A DNA stretch of 64,000 nucleotides from Plutella xylostella (GCF_932276165.1 NC_064010.1:620001-684000), one strand, 5' to 3'. Positions 10,773 to 22,190 are shown, counted from the first letter of the stretch. Notes: a model not told the origin generated them from the letters alone. A program made the numbers and translations.

Positions 10773-13700
10773 TTACCCTACAGAGCCACCACCTTTCGGT
10801 AATATTTTAACAAATTTAGTTTTATTATCCATTTTACTGTTCTTTTTAGTTTGTGAAGTTCGTCCCTTATGAAGAATAATATTAGATGGTCTGTCTACAG
10901 TAGCATACCTTTCACTCTGAACTATATTACTATTATTCACTATAAGGGCTGTTGGGTACACTACCGTATTTACTGGCAACACCGCACTATTGCTTATGGC
11001 AACATTGGTCAGTATAACCGGTTTATTTTCACTTTTAGTGCCACTTTGACTTTTAATATCAATATCGCTATCAGTTTGACGTTTACTACTACTTGGCTTT
11101 AAACTGTCATTTTTACTTACAACCGAGTCTTCAATCTTACGTTTTTTACTTCGATCGGTACTGTGAATATCTTTTGTGTCTATTGTCGATCTGTCACTAG
11201 ACACTGAACTGTCAGTTTGACATTTACCGTCACTCGGACTGTCAGTTTGACGTTTGCTGTCATTTTTCCTCCCTTCAGTCCGGCGTTTATTTTTCCTTTC
11301 CACCAAAGAAACCTTCCCACTTTCATTCAGAAGCATATACGAAGCTATATTGGCCGAAGTAGGTATTTCCCCGTCACAAAGTTTTGCTGTCAAGCGTTTA
11401 GATATAAGTTGGGACAAGGAGTTTTCGACATTCTCGAAGGTGTTGGCAAGCAGGTCGAACACTTTCGTGCCGGATCTGTCCTCTGTGTCCGGATCTGCTC
11501 CGTAGTCTATTAGTAATTCGACGGTCTTCAGAAAGTCTTCGGGTACCGTCCGGGTGTCGCTTTCTGTAAGGAAATAAACTACCGTTAAAACTTGGTGTGT
11601 ACAACGAGTATAGCGACACCTAGCGGTGGCTGTAGTAACTAATTCAACCGATATTTTACAGCACTTTGTAAGATTGGGTTCTTTAGAATATATTTTGTAG
11701 TCGTGGTGGGGTATCGGATAAGATCTTATTACAGCTCTCATTTGTAACGCCGCCGCCGTGGTTTCGAATCCTGCCGTGTAAAAATAAATTATTTAGAAAT
11801 AAGTAATTAAGAGGTGTCTGACCGCAGCCGGGGCGCTGTAGCGACATGTGTGTATACTAGCGACATCTAGCTGCATGTATGTACCTACTACAACTCACTG
11901 ACCGAATGGTATAGGTAGTGGTAAGTGACCCTGACTGCTAAGCCCAAGGTCCCGGGTTCGATTCCCATCTGGGTCAGTTTTTTTTTACCTGCGGCGCGGG
12001 CGGCAGCTTCAGCCACGGCGAGGTGCGCGGCGCGCACGGTGCGCGGGGAGCGTTCAAGTAACATGTGTCTACACTAGCGACATCTAGCGACTAGTGTAGT
12101 AACTATACTACAACATCGCGCTTTATAACGACCTAAGGGTTGAGAGCCATTTTAGCACCGGGAAACTTTTGCGGTTGACTGTTGAAGCAATCTATCTACC
12201 GGACATCTATCGGGCAATGTACGACGGTCGAATGGCGTAGTGGTTAGTGACTGCCGAAGGTCCCGGGTTCGATTCCCGGTTGGGGCAATTTTTTTTTACC
12301 TGCGGCCCTAGCAGCAGCTTCAGCCACGGCGAGGTGCGCGGCGGTCTGGCCGCAGCCGGGGCGCGCGGCGCGCACGGTGCGCGGGGAGCGCTCGAGCAAC
12401 ATGCGCACAGACTCGTGCTGGCCCAGCCGCGCGGCCAGCATTAGGGGGGTGTAGCCTGCGGGAAGAATTAGATGGTTATTTCATTATGTACTTAACGCAG
12501 ATTTTTCAATGATGATTTTTCAGATAAATGTTATCTGAGGAATAAAATTGTCGTTATCACTCATTAATACAAACATTCAGATGTGACAGCATCAGAATAT
12601 TTCACAGATAGCTTTTATCTGACTATTGAAAAATCAGCCCTTAGCTCCAATTCCTCCACAGTCGGTTAGATCGTAACCAGGGAAAGGTTGATCAATTATA
12701 TGTCATCTCCATATTAAATTCTTGTCAGATGTGTCAAAAGTCAAGCAATAATCCAATAAGCAGTTTCTTTTAATATTTTTAATTAGCACGAGTAATCTGA
12801 AAGTAGGTGTCGATAGGCGGATTTCAACCCTTGGGTAACAATTACTCTTACTACCGCTGTACTGTACTAATCCATTACTACTACTACTCATTACTCCGCT
12901 GGCTCAGCGACCCGAAGTGGATCTTGGCCTCCGACATTAAAGTGCGCCAATCTTCTCTATTCTGTGCCAATTCTGACCAGTCGGACACTTCCAGCTCTTT
13001 CAGGTCTTTGGCGACTTCGTCCTTCCAGCGGTATCTCGGCCGCCCCACCGGGTGACGCCCAGAAGGTTGACCAAGATATGCTTTTCTTACGGCTCGATCC
13101 TCTCCCATCCTCTCCACATGTCCTAGCCAGCGGAGTCGGGAAGATTTTATTTCTCCGATGATGTTGGGCTCGGACACTATACTTTCAATCTCCCGATTGT
13201 ACCTCTGCCTCCATTCCCCATCTTCTCCTATTGTCGGCCCCAGAATCTTCCGCAATATCTTCCGTTCCGCCACTAGAAGTTTATTTTCCTCCTTTAAAGT
13301 TAGCGTCCAAGTTTCGCACCCATACATTAAAATCGGCCTGATGACAGTTTTGTAGATCCGGATTTTAGTGCTTCTGCTTAACAACTTGGACACTAACACC
13401 TTGTGAAGGGCTGCGGTACATCTTAGGGCGTTAACTATACGGATGTCGATTTCATCCTCCCTCCGGTTTGTGTCTGTAATTGTGCACCCGAGATATTTGA
13501 ACTTGTCGACACCCTTGTAAGTTATACCATTCACGTGAAGGTCTTTTCGCTTTGTTGAGCGGTCTTTGTATCGTTTCATGTGAAGGTATTCGGTTTTCTC
13601 GTGGCTGATTCTGAGACCCACACCTTTCCCCTCTTCCTCCAGTTTCTCCGTCATTTTGACCACTTCTCGTTCGCTTTGCCCAAGGATCGCAAGGTCATCG

Positions 13701-16700
13701 GCATACCCTACAATTTTGTGCTTTCCGTTCAACTCTACTCCCCCATCAATCAGTAGCACTTTTCGGATGATGTGTTCGAGAGCTAGATTGAACAGAACAG
13801 GCGAAAGGGCGTCACCCTGCTTGAGTCCGGTCACGACTTCAAACTCGTCCGTTAGCCCCCCTCCAGCTCTAACCCGCATTCTACTTGTTCCCGTAGCTAT
13901 CTTAATCATTCTTACTAGCTTCTTCGGTACTTGGTAAGATGTTAGTATGTGGTAGAGGGTCTCTCGGTCGATACTATCATAGGCTTTGGCGAAGTCAACA
14001 AAGAGACAGTGGACACTTTGGGCGTATTCCCATCGTTTTTCCATAATTTGTTTCAGGAGAAACATTTGGTCCACTGTGCTGCGGTTTCTGCGGAAGCCAC
14101 ATTGATAGTCGCCGAGTATTTGCTCTGCATATGGTTCTAGGCGGGCGAGGATAATATACGAGAGCACTTTATATGCCGTTGGAAGCAACGCAATCCCTCT
14201 GTAATTTCCGCATTTCTTCCTACATCCTTTCTTGTGTATCGGACAAATAATGCCAACATTCCACTCCATAGGTTGTTGCTCTTCCTCCCAGATCCTACGA
14301 ATTAATTCGTACAATCGAGATTGCATTGCTCCCCCACCATACTTCCAAAGCTCTCCAGCAATATTATCGATACCAGGGGACTTATGATTTTTAAGCCTCA
14401 TGATGGCTCTCCTAACCTCTTCGAAGTCTGGTGGTCCTTATGAGGGTCGTGGTCTACTCGACAGTCTTCTGTGTTTACTGGGTTTTCATTGGTAACCGGT
14501 GGGCAATTGAGAAGTTGCTGAAAATACTGGCGCCACATGGTTTTCTGCTTTTCGGGATCCGAGACAAGGTTTCCTTCTTCGTCTTCGAGGAGTTGCGTGG
14601 CAGGTTGGTATGCCTTTTTAGCAGTTCTTACCTCTTGGTAGAACTTTCTTGATTCGTTCGATCTTATTAACGTTTCCATGTGTTTTAGTATTCCTGCCAG
14701 ATGATCCCTCTTTGCTCTTCTCACTAACCTCCTGAAGTCTCTCCTCGCTTCTCTGTGTTTTTCTTCCCATCTGTTGTCTTGTTCAGCCAGTACTTTGTAT
14801 TTCCTCTTTCTTTCAATTGCTGTTTCGCAGTTATCATTCCACCACTTTTTTCTCTTCTGTCGTTTCTTTTTTCCCAGTACTCGAATTCCTACGTCTTTGA
14901 CTATTTGTTTTGTTTGTTCCCAATCCATGTGTATATCAACTGTTTTGTCTAACTCTCTAAATCTATTGTTTAGTTCTAGGTTAAATGCCCGACATGTTGT
15001 GTTATCTTGAAGACTATCTGTATTTATCATAGGTTCTCTAATGGGTTGTTTGAAATTAGTGGCATTAATTTTGGCCTTTACTTTAACGCCTACCAGATAA
15101 TGATCACTATCGCAGTCGGCCCCACGATACGACCGTACATCCTGAACTGTACTAATCCAATCATACTTAAATAATTTGGATTAAATCCTACTAATATTAT
15201 AAATGCGAAAGTTTTTGAGTATGTCTGTAGGTGTGTGTGTGCGTATGTTTGTTACTTCACATTAAAACGGCTGAAGCGATTTTAATGAAATTTGTTATGG
15301 AGTCAGCTGACACTTTGGATTAGCACATAGGCTACTTTTTATCCCAGAATTCCCACGGGAAAACTTTTTAAGGCGAAACGAAGCTCGCGGGATCACCTAG
15401 TAACTAAGTAAAGACTAAAGCTGACATCCCCTCACCATTGTTATCGAGCATGACGCTGGTCTCCAGCGCCAGGTACTCGGCCAGCTCCTCGTCGCTCTTC
15501 TCTTCCCACCCGGGGAACTGGAACTCCTCGTTGTCACTGATGATTTGTCTGTAACAATTAATACATGTTACTACAGTTGGAATGGAATCAAGAAACTTGA
15601 CTAATATATCGATGACATCTTACACTAAAGGCACAGAGTCTGTGTCGGTACAGCGTCTATGTTTAACTTATGTTTTATAAAATATAGCATGAGCCTGTTT
15701 CACTTATGTTTTATAAAAATATACCATGACAGCTGTCAAATCTATACATTTAAATTTATCTGGCATATTTTACTAGGTATAGTGTTTAGCTAGCTACCAC
15801 TATGTAGATGCTGTTTGTTGTGCTCGTAGCGCCATCTAGTTTCTAATGTGGTAGTCCCAGTAGCGCCATCTAGTACCCAGTGCCACACACTACCTGGCCC
15901 CCATGTCCATGGCTTGTAGCGCGGCGCGCAGGTACTCGGCGGGCGCCTCGGCCGCGCGGTGCAGTGACGTCACCGGGGACGCGCCCAGCAGCAGCAGTGA
16001 CGTCACGCAGGCGAGAGGCTTGCGGCCCAGGATGGCGGTCAGAGGCATCTAGTGTCTAAGTGTAGTGTTTTAGTCACATAATCAGATGCCGGTTATTATT
16101 ATTATTTTATTATTTCGTTTATTTTCCAAAAACATTTTATAATTGGCCACTTGCACCTACATGTTAAATCTAGATTTAGTGTTAAATCTCGATTTAATGT
16201 CAAATTTTTATATGGATTGACGTTTTTTAAATCGAGATTTGACACTAAATCTACACTAAAGATTTAATATGTTTCTGCAAGTGGCTCCTAGTGTCTAGCT
16301 AGCTGCCACTATACATATAAACTCGTGATCATAGCCCCATCTAGTGTCTAATATCACATATTACCTGACATCAGAGTCCACTATGTAGACTTGAGCTCGT
16401 AGCGCCATCTAGTCTATAGTATCCTATATTAGTGTGCTCGTAGCGCCATCTAGTATCTACAGTATCAAACACCACCTGGCGCTAGCGTCCACTATGTAGA
16501 CTTGAGCTCGTAGCTCCATCTAGTGTCTTCTGCAGCTGTAAAAGCGCCATCTAGTGTCTAATATCACATATTACCTGACATCAGAGTCCACTATGTAGCC
16601 TCGCGATCGTAGCGCCATCTATTGCCTAGTGTAGTAACTATAGTCACAGTAGCGCCATCTAGTTTCTAATGTGGTAGTCCCAGTAGCGCCATCTAGTACC

Positions 16701-19700
16701 CAGTGCCACACACTACCTGGCCCCCATGTCCATGGCTTGTAGCGCGGCGCGCAGGTACTCGGCGGGCGCCTCGGCCGCGCGGTGCAGTGACGTCACCGGG
16801 GACGCGCCCAGCAGCAGCAGTGACGTCACGCAGGCGAGAGGTTTTCGGCCCAGGATGGCCAGGTCTAGCGGCGTCTGGAATAGAGGGAGTTAGGTTAAAG
16901 TAAAATACAAATAAATAAAAAACTTTAGCCATAGGTAGGTTATCAAATACAAGGCTGGAATATCCTATTAAGTTCACTAGGTACCTGTGCCAGAGAAAAA
17001 CCACTCTTTATTAACATAACATATGATTTTAAGTGTATTCTATGAGTGTAAATGCGTTTATTCATCCTATCAAATATAACAATCAATTTCCGTTCGAAAA
17101 AGGGTATATTTTTGTCTTTGGAGAAGAACGGAGGCAAGAAAGTCCTGAGCCATTTCAGCGTTATAGTAATAGTAATAGTAATATGTTTATTGCAACTATG
17201 TAAGTTTTACACTGATCTTAAAATTATGTACAAAATGGTCCTTAACATAGGGACGTTAGGGTTGGACAGGGCGAAATAAGTTGTTATTGTTAGCTTGTTT
17301 GTGACTTTATATCCAGCAGTAAAAGATAGAGGGCTTATGATGACGTGTTGAAATACAGCTCACATCACAAGTCTAGGACTTACAAGTAAATAAACCATGC
17401 GTGTATGGTGAAGAGTACCTAGGTATTTCTGTTCACCCAGCATTATGGAAAACTACACAGATATCTACATAATATTATTTTACATACGATATGATTTCGT
17501 TATCTAGAACAATGGTCATGTGGTTATCTCGATTATAATGAAAATTGCCTATATTTATTTGAATCCATTATTACATAACACGCATAACGTGCCTACGATT
17601 AATATAAGTATATCTATGTTTTAGTGTACATAATATAGGTATATCGGCTGTCCGATATAAGTACCTACTCCTAATATACGGTGTGGTCCAAACAACTTGA
17701 TTGTTCCGAAAACATACATTAATTGCCTACATTAGCGTAAAGGAGGACATTATTGTTTGGTGGAAAATTGCACCCAGGTACAATATCATTTTACGGCGAC
17801 TGGAAGAGGGTAACTTCGGGGGAAGGGAGGGGAAGTTTCGAAACGCTGCGCTAACCATGACTCTATCTAGTTTTATTAAACGTGCCGATTGCGTAACAAT
17901 TCTTGTTTTTTCGTTCGTCGATATAGAGAGTAACCCCCCTGATGCTGTCAAAATACAAAAATTGTTTACACAGATCACTTACCAGCCCCTCCCTGGTGGT
18001 GACATCCACGGTCTGGCCGCGGTGCTTCAGCACGACCCCCTGCCGCCGGATCAGCCCCACGTCGTCGTTCAACACCGCCAGGTGGATCGGCCTTGTAACA
18101 ATGATAATAATTATGAGAAGAGTTACCTGAGTGGTATTTACTCAGGTACCTAATAGTGCAGTAATGGTAAGGGGCAGGGAAATCTGACCCCACTCAGAAG
18201 CATTGTTACTATGAGAGGAGTCAGGTTTCTCTGCCCCTGACCGTACCTAACCTAAGGTCAACAATATTTTGTTACGAACTAGGTGTAATTTTTGTGCAAA
18301 AGCAACGTCTCGATCAATAACACCCCACTTCTGCCACTGAGCTCTTAAAAAGTATGCTCACAAGATTTGTGACTTTCTACATTGGTACAATGGTTGTCAT
18401 TAGGTTGAATGTTAAGGCGTCAGTCTAGCAAACCCATTGACAAAGGAATAAAGAGAGGACATGGCATATCCACGAAAAAAATGCGCCTACCTAAACTTTG
18501 GTGTCAATTAAAATGGCGGCTTTTTTCTTGAAAAATGTAAACAAACAAATTGTTTGACAGCTGAAGTACCTTGTGTTTGGATGTCAATCAACATGGCGAC
18601 CGGTCGCAATGTTGTAATTTTAGGCAAAGACAAAACTACTGTTGTCCTTTTTTACGTAGGATAACACCAAGAGACGACGATATATTTTTAAGTACCGATT
18701 TTTATGCCAAGTCCTCTCTTTATTCCTTTGTCATTGAGCAAACCGCAGATGTTTTGTCAAAATGGCCACCGACTGACGCGCCAAATTACGCATTCATAAA
18801 ATTCACATATGTCATACTTACATCTTTTTTACCAAAATGCCGTGTCTGTAAAATTGCTTATACAAAGGTACAAGGTACTTACGTAGGTACAATCTCATGT
18901 CATTGTCCCTGGAGCGCCCCTCGCCCCTCAAGTTCACCTCGCTACTTTTGACAGATTCTCATTCGAGGAACACGGAAGGCTTAAATTAATTGATAGTAAA
19001 CCAAATGAGAAACATGTTTTGCTTTGTTTTTGTAGTTATGTGACACACCATCTTTGACGACCGAATGGCGTAGTGGTTAGTGACCCTGACTACTGAGCCG
19101 AAGGTCCCGGGTTCGATTTCCGGCTGGGGCAGATATTAGTTTAAACACAGATATTTGTACTCGGGTCTTGGGTGTTGATATTTATATTTAGTATCTATCT
19201 ATCTATGTATTTGTGTAGATATATCAGCTGTCCGTCACCCATAACACAGGTTCTGCCTAGCTTGGGGTCGGATGGCCGTGTGTGAGATGTCCCCACATAT
19301 TTATTTATTTATTATTTATTTATCTTGTTTGTATATTTTTTATCTAAGGATGGGTACAGTGGCTTTGGCTGATCAATGCTTCAGCACGACCCCCTGCCGC
19401 CGGATCAGCCCCACGTCGTCGTTCAGCACCGCCAGGTGGATCGGCCTTGCGACAGACAAGTGGTTTACTTAGGTACCTCGTTTCAGCTAAGATGATTCCA
19501 GAAGGGCTAGTACGGCGCGCATTTAAGACGTGACAAGAGTTTTGCATCGCGCTCACTCACATCGCGCAGCCTAAAGAGCGAGCGATACGGAGAACTCTTG
19601 TCACGTCTTAATAGCGCCCTGTGCTACATGGCCTGTGATAGGTCACAATTTTTACATTTCAATTTTTCACTTCATACATTTCCTTGGAATCATGTAATAA

Positions 19701-21103
19701 GACTATAGAAAATATATAGAAATTTTTTTTGGTAAAAAATTAAAAAAACCTTAAATATTAAATATCTTAGAAATGGTTAAGTTTCGGATAATGCATTATA
19801 GGGTTCAATCGACTGGAAATGCCTTCCTCTATCACCTCCTGAAAGGATCCGGTCTACTTACCGATAACGCTATATTATACAGTTACAATACTTACATATA
19901 TCCATCCTCATTGGTCTCAAGGCACAGTTTGTGATCGATGTATGCTTGGTGCTGTATGAGCTTCTTCCTGTCTTGCTCAGGAAGATTTTTCAAAATATTT
20001 GAAGTAATCAAATGGAACTGATCTTCTGGCTTGTCTGGTAACGTTATGTACGTCCCGTCAAACAACTGTATTGGAGTAGGATGAAAGTTCTTAAGAAACC
20101 AATCTACGTCAGATTTTTTAAGTGTATCTTTTGTCGAGTCTGGCGGTGGACTTTTAGCTTCAGGAGTTTTGTCTTGCTTGATGTTACAGTCAATCTTACT
20201 TTGCAGGTTTGTCTCTTGAGCATGCAGGATTTCGGAGCAGACTGAAAAATTTGAGAGGGAAATATTGGAAGTATTGCTGTCTTCCTCCAGTAAAAACGGT
20301 TTCAATTCCGGCAAAGATGGTCTACACTTAATTGTGGAGTCTATGTCAGTGTTTTCTGTTATATTCACATCAGACTTATGATCTTCTGGATATACATTGC
20401 TACACTTTTTATCCTGTTCCTCGAGCATCTGGCAATCTTCTTTGCTGTGTGGATTGATATAAATTCTATTGACTTTAGGCCCTGTGGGCGGTTTATCACT
20501 TTTAACCACAAATGAAGTGACTTTCCGTTTTATCGTTGGCTTCTTCTTATCAAATATATCTTCAGTTCTGACCATTGTTTGAGATGCAGCATCTGCATAC
20601 ACTTTTGAGTCAGTATAACACTTCATACAGGGCAGTGTCTGACACGCAGCATCTTTAGTGGGCTTGTCCGTTGTAAGTAGAGCCAGCATAGCCCTTATTT
20701 TAAGATCTTGACTAATAATGGAGCACAGGGCAACAAACACCGCATCATAATTCTGTTGCCCTATAAGATTGACAAGTCTGTTTGATGTTTTCACCTCGGT
20801 CTGTCCGTCTAATGTGATATAACTGGCACTGGTGCGGCAACGGTTATTAACTCTGTGCAACTGATTTTTAAGTGTGACTTTACTGTACTTCCCCTTTATA
20901 TAATCGTCGTTCTGGTTACCAGATTCATATATGATGTCTTCTTTTAGTATTGGTAATACTTTGAGGGATTTATGGATCAAGGCCCTGGACTGGCCTACGG
21001 GTGGTTTCTTAGGTCTGCTGATGATAACTTTTTGAGGATCGACTATTATACGCCGAACTTTCAGTAAGGTAGAATCTTTTAGTAATATTTTCTGTTCCGA
21101 CAT
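10773..21103 (-). CDS. IkB/Bcl-3-like nuclear ankyrin-repeat protein, six coding exons
   Basis: Exons in transcript order: 21103-19896, 18091-17983, 16874-16717, 15548-15436, 12455-12300, 11563-10773. All junctions are GT-AG, the phases agree at every join, and the product is 844 residues. Residues 1-398 are polar and probably mostly unstructured. About six ankyrin repeats follow: DGYMPIHLAVLNDDVGLI, GLTPLDLAILGRKPLAC, GYTPLMLAARLGQHESVRML, GQTAAHLAVAEAA and LLIDYGADPDTEDRSG. An acidic insert DNEEFQFPGWEEKSDEE lies between repeats. The tail, from about residue 600, is Ser/Lys-rich with three K[RC]QTDS units and a KKRKIE nuclear-type signal. Proteins of this layout bind Rel/NF-kB dimers in cytoplasm or nucleus. 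The long N-terminus and basic tail suggest a nuclear IkB rather than Cactus. No Rel homology domain was seen, so it is not Relish. Start MSEQKILL lies 10 nt after an acceptor, so a non-coding first exon is expected upstream. The subfamily assignment is inference. Confidence 0.8.
11900..11977 (+). mobile_element. tRNA-derived SINE head
   Basis: ACCGAATGGTATAGGTAGTG and AAGGTCCCGGGTTCGATTCC mark the tRNA-like head. It is followed by a T-run and then the broken copy of ankyrin exon 5. Confidence 0.7.
11986..12062 (-). pseudogene. Broken copy of ankyrin exon 5
   Basis: It matches the 3' part of exon 12455-12300, including the donor (CCGCAG|GTAAAA). An internal stretch is missing (GCGGTCTGGCCGCAGCCGGG on the plus strand) and it has no acceptor. 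The SINE on its donor side is also present beside the true exon, so SINE and exon end were copied together. Confidence 0.65.
12222..12289 (+). mobile_element. tRNA-derived SINE head touching a splice donor
   Basis: GACGGTCGAATGGCGTAGTG and AAGGTCCCGGGTTCGATTCC mark the SINE. Its end lies about 10 nt from the GT donor of ankyrin exon 5, separated only by an A-run on the gene's strand. Confidence 0.75.
12497..12640. mobile_element. MITE, GGGCTGATTTTTCAAT family
   Basis: It contains TTATCTGAGGAATAAAATTG and ends TTTTATCTGACTATTGAAAAATCAGCCC. Other copies are at 55494-55908 (nested) and 59803-59939. Confidence 0.65.
12875..15145 (-). mobile_element. 5'-truncated RTE-like LINE with reverse transcriptase
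   Basis: The element lies between two copies of ACTGTACTAATCCA (12861-12874 and 15146-15159), a 14-bp target-site duplication. On the minus strand it starts inside the endonuclease domain (SDHYLVGVKVK near 15090) and runs through a linker frame (15030-14398). The reverse-transcriptase frame is 14401-12884, with NYRGIALLPTAYK, FVDFAKAYDSID, the catalytic YADD in VGYADDLA, and a C-terminal YGCETWTL and WLGHVERMG. One frameshift near 14440 separates the two frames; otherwise the coding sequence is intact, so insertion is recent. The 3' end is a GTAGTAGTAG-type microsatellite tail, as in RTE elements. It sits in the intron between ankyrin exons 4 and 5. Confidence 0.85.
15186..15400 (+). mobile_element. 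Non-autonomous Helitron-like element
   Basis: It begins TCCTACTAATATTATAAATG and ends CACCTAG. A GC-rich stretch (GGCGAAACGAAGCTCGCGGG) precedes the end. The TC start and CTAG end fit Helitrons. Related copies are at 38784, 44205, 63256 and 63627. Confidence 0.7.
15897..16050 (-). pseudogene. Broken copy of ankyrin exon 3
   Basis: About 225 bp (15826-16050) is a near-identical duplicate of 16648-16870. It includes two CCATCTAG units, the donor (CCAG|GTAGTG) and most of the exon. At the 5' end it reads ATGCCTCTGACCGCC where the true exon has a longer start, and it has no acceptor. The reading frame is open but it cannot splice in as an internal exon. Confidence 0.7.
16145..16286. mobile_element. 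MITE, GGCCACTTGCA ends
   Basis: GGCCACTTGCACCTACATG is mirrored by TGCAAGTGGCTCC, with a long inner hairpin around AAATCTCGATTTAATGTCAA. It lies inside the ankyrin intron. Confidence 0.65.
16876..17980. other. Ankyrin-gene intron 2; nothing recognised
   Basis: The sequence is AT-rich with a short TAGTAATAG run near 17165. Small open frames occur but have no splice context or recognisable content. Confidence 0.4.
18290..19048. mobile_element. AGATGGTGTGTCACAT-type TIR element with a nested MITE
   Basis: The right end GTGACACACCATCTTT and an interior TGGTACAATGGTTGTCATTAGG match the elements at 23887-25503 and 59677-60068. A different MITE (18437-18733) is inserted in it. Boundaries are approximate. 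Confidence 0.5.
18437..18733. mobile_element. MITE nested in the preceding element
   Basis: GACAAAGGAATAAAGAGAGG at the left is mirrored by CCTCTCTTTATTCCTTTGTC at the right. The interior has no coding capacity. Confidence 0.7.
19056..19328 (+). mobile_element. tRNA-derived SINE, near full length
   Basis: The head GACGACCGAATGGCGTAGTG carries the A box, and AAGGTCCCGGGTTCGATTTC the B box. The body contains ACTCGGGTCTTGGGTG and CTAGCTTGGGGTCGG, and a (TTTATTTA)n tail ends it. This is the most complete copy in the window. Confidence 0.85.
19376..19458 (-). pseudogene. Broken copy of ankyrin exon 2
   Basis: It matches the first ~75 nt of exon 18091-17983 (IHLAVLNDDVGLIRRQG), including a usable acceptor (CGCAAG). 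It is cut off before the donor, in the middle of the codons for VLKH. A SINE lies about 50 bp away on the truncated side. Confidence 0.65.
19512..19622. mobile_element. MITE
   Basis: TTTAAGACGTGACAAGAGTT is mirrored by AACTCTTGTCACGTCTTAAT. It lies in the first recognised intron of the ankyrin gene. Confidence 0.65.
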
Positions 21104-21113
21104 GGTCACTTCA

Positions 21114-22190
21114 CTGTAAAATAGGTCAAATATTATGATTACAACCAGCATTCAATCAGTCCATGACCATCACATATTCATTGCGAACGTATTTGTCGTA
21201 AGTACAAAGTTTATCTTCTAATCACACAACACCATACATTTCTAATATCTAATGAAAGTTTCGTAGGTATTGAATGAAAACTTTAAAAATGATATGGATT
21301 ATGGTCACTTTATTTTGGGTAAATCCCCGTCAACGCCATCGAGATTTTCTACATATTTTAGAGTTCGAGTTATCAAAATATATTCTGTGATCGAGCACAC
21401 GACACGACTCACGAGTCACAACGACAAGCGACAAGTTTACCACAGACAAGAAAAAACATCTATGGCTGGCTGTGGCCACATAAAAGTTATTATTTTGAGG
21501 CTTTTGACGGGTTTTCGATGATGTGACGTCACGGATCATAAATATTTTTCTACGATAGGTAGGTATAGGTACCTACTACCTACAAGTTTTCCGTATTCGA
21601 TTTCCTATTCCTAACGCTTCCGTGAGACAAGCTCGAACTTTAACGTTAGTTTTTCTTTATTTGTTCGCGCCATTGACGAAAGATGGGTTGCGCGGGCTTG
21701 CTTGCTCTTAAAAAAATCTACAATTCAGCCTTTTTTTAGTTTAGGTTGAATTATTTAGTTAGTGATAGGAAATAATAACAATGGGATAAGATGCTAAAAA
21801 AAACATATTCTTTAGTAAATACCTACCATGGAAGTAATAAGTACAGGGCCCGTAGCATAAATTTTCATCGTGAACGTGAGAAGAGGGCAGGGCCTTCTTA
21901 AGGGAAATCGGAAGACGCTTGAGGAGTCGTGGTCTTGGATCTTCTTCCGGGGCACACCTGCCCCCGTATTATGTAACTCCGAGTGGGGTTGGTTGGTATA
22001 AAATGGCTGACAACTTAGAACATTATTAATTAATAACTATTTACTGACTTATCTCATTTCACAAACGTTTATGTTGAATTTAAGGATATATTGGTAGGCT
22101 TCTTGCATATTTCTTTCACTAAGATTTTTGGTGTTTTCGGTTAATAAGTCTCTAAGTTGATACCAATTATCACCGGTTGCTAACTCTCAA
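21114..22190. other. Upstream region of the ankyrin gene
   Basis: A splice acceptor (TTTTACAG) at 21114-21119 shows that a non-coding 5' exon should lie further right. A TGACGTCA palindrome is at about 21522. A stretch at about 21885-21975 resembles LINE-derived sequence. No TATA box was identified with confidence. Confidence 0.35.

Larger units (their letters stand above)
15826..16720. repeat. Array rich in GTAGCGCCATCTAGT units
   Basis: GCGCCATCTA occurs eight times between about 15831 and 16695, with two further near matches, spaced irregularly by 20 to over 300 bp. The units recur with the flank GTCTAATATCACATATTACC and with TCCACTATGTAGAC. The array lies in the intron between ankyrin exons 3 and 4 and runs into both copies of exon 3. 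The core on the other strand, AGATGGCGC, resembles the insect CTCF core. Confidence 0.65.

Noticed and set aside
10869..11513. Plus-strand frames opposite the last ankyrin exon
   Set aside because: They are antisense shadows of the Ser/Lys-rich tail.
13158..15010. Several plus-strand frames of 60-90 codons
   Set aside because: They are antisense shadows of the LINE reverse transcriptase.
15826..16720. CRISPR-like array
   Set aside because: Repeat units are short and irregularly spaced with similar flanks and no unique uniform spacers. The genome is eukaryotic.
18880..18965. Minus-strand stretch ending in a GTAAGT donor, exon-like for the ankyrin gene
   Set aside because: No convincing acceptor was found. 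The ankyrin exons on either side already join in phase to a complete repeat, so it is not needed.
19056..19135. tRNA gene
   Set aside because: The A/B-box-like head belongs to a dispersed SINE with a conserved body and tail; no clover-leaf with anticodon arm was supported. The same applies to the other heads at 5269, 5940, 11900, 12222 and 27764.
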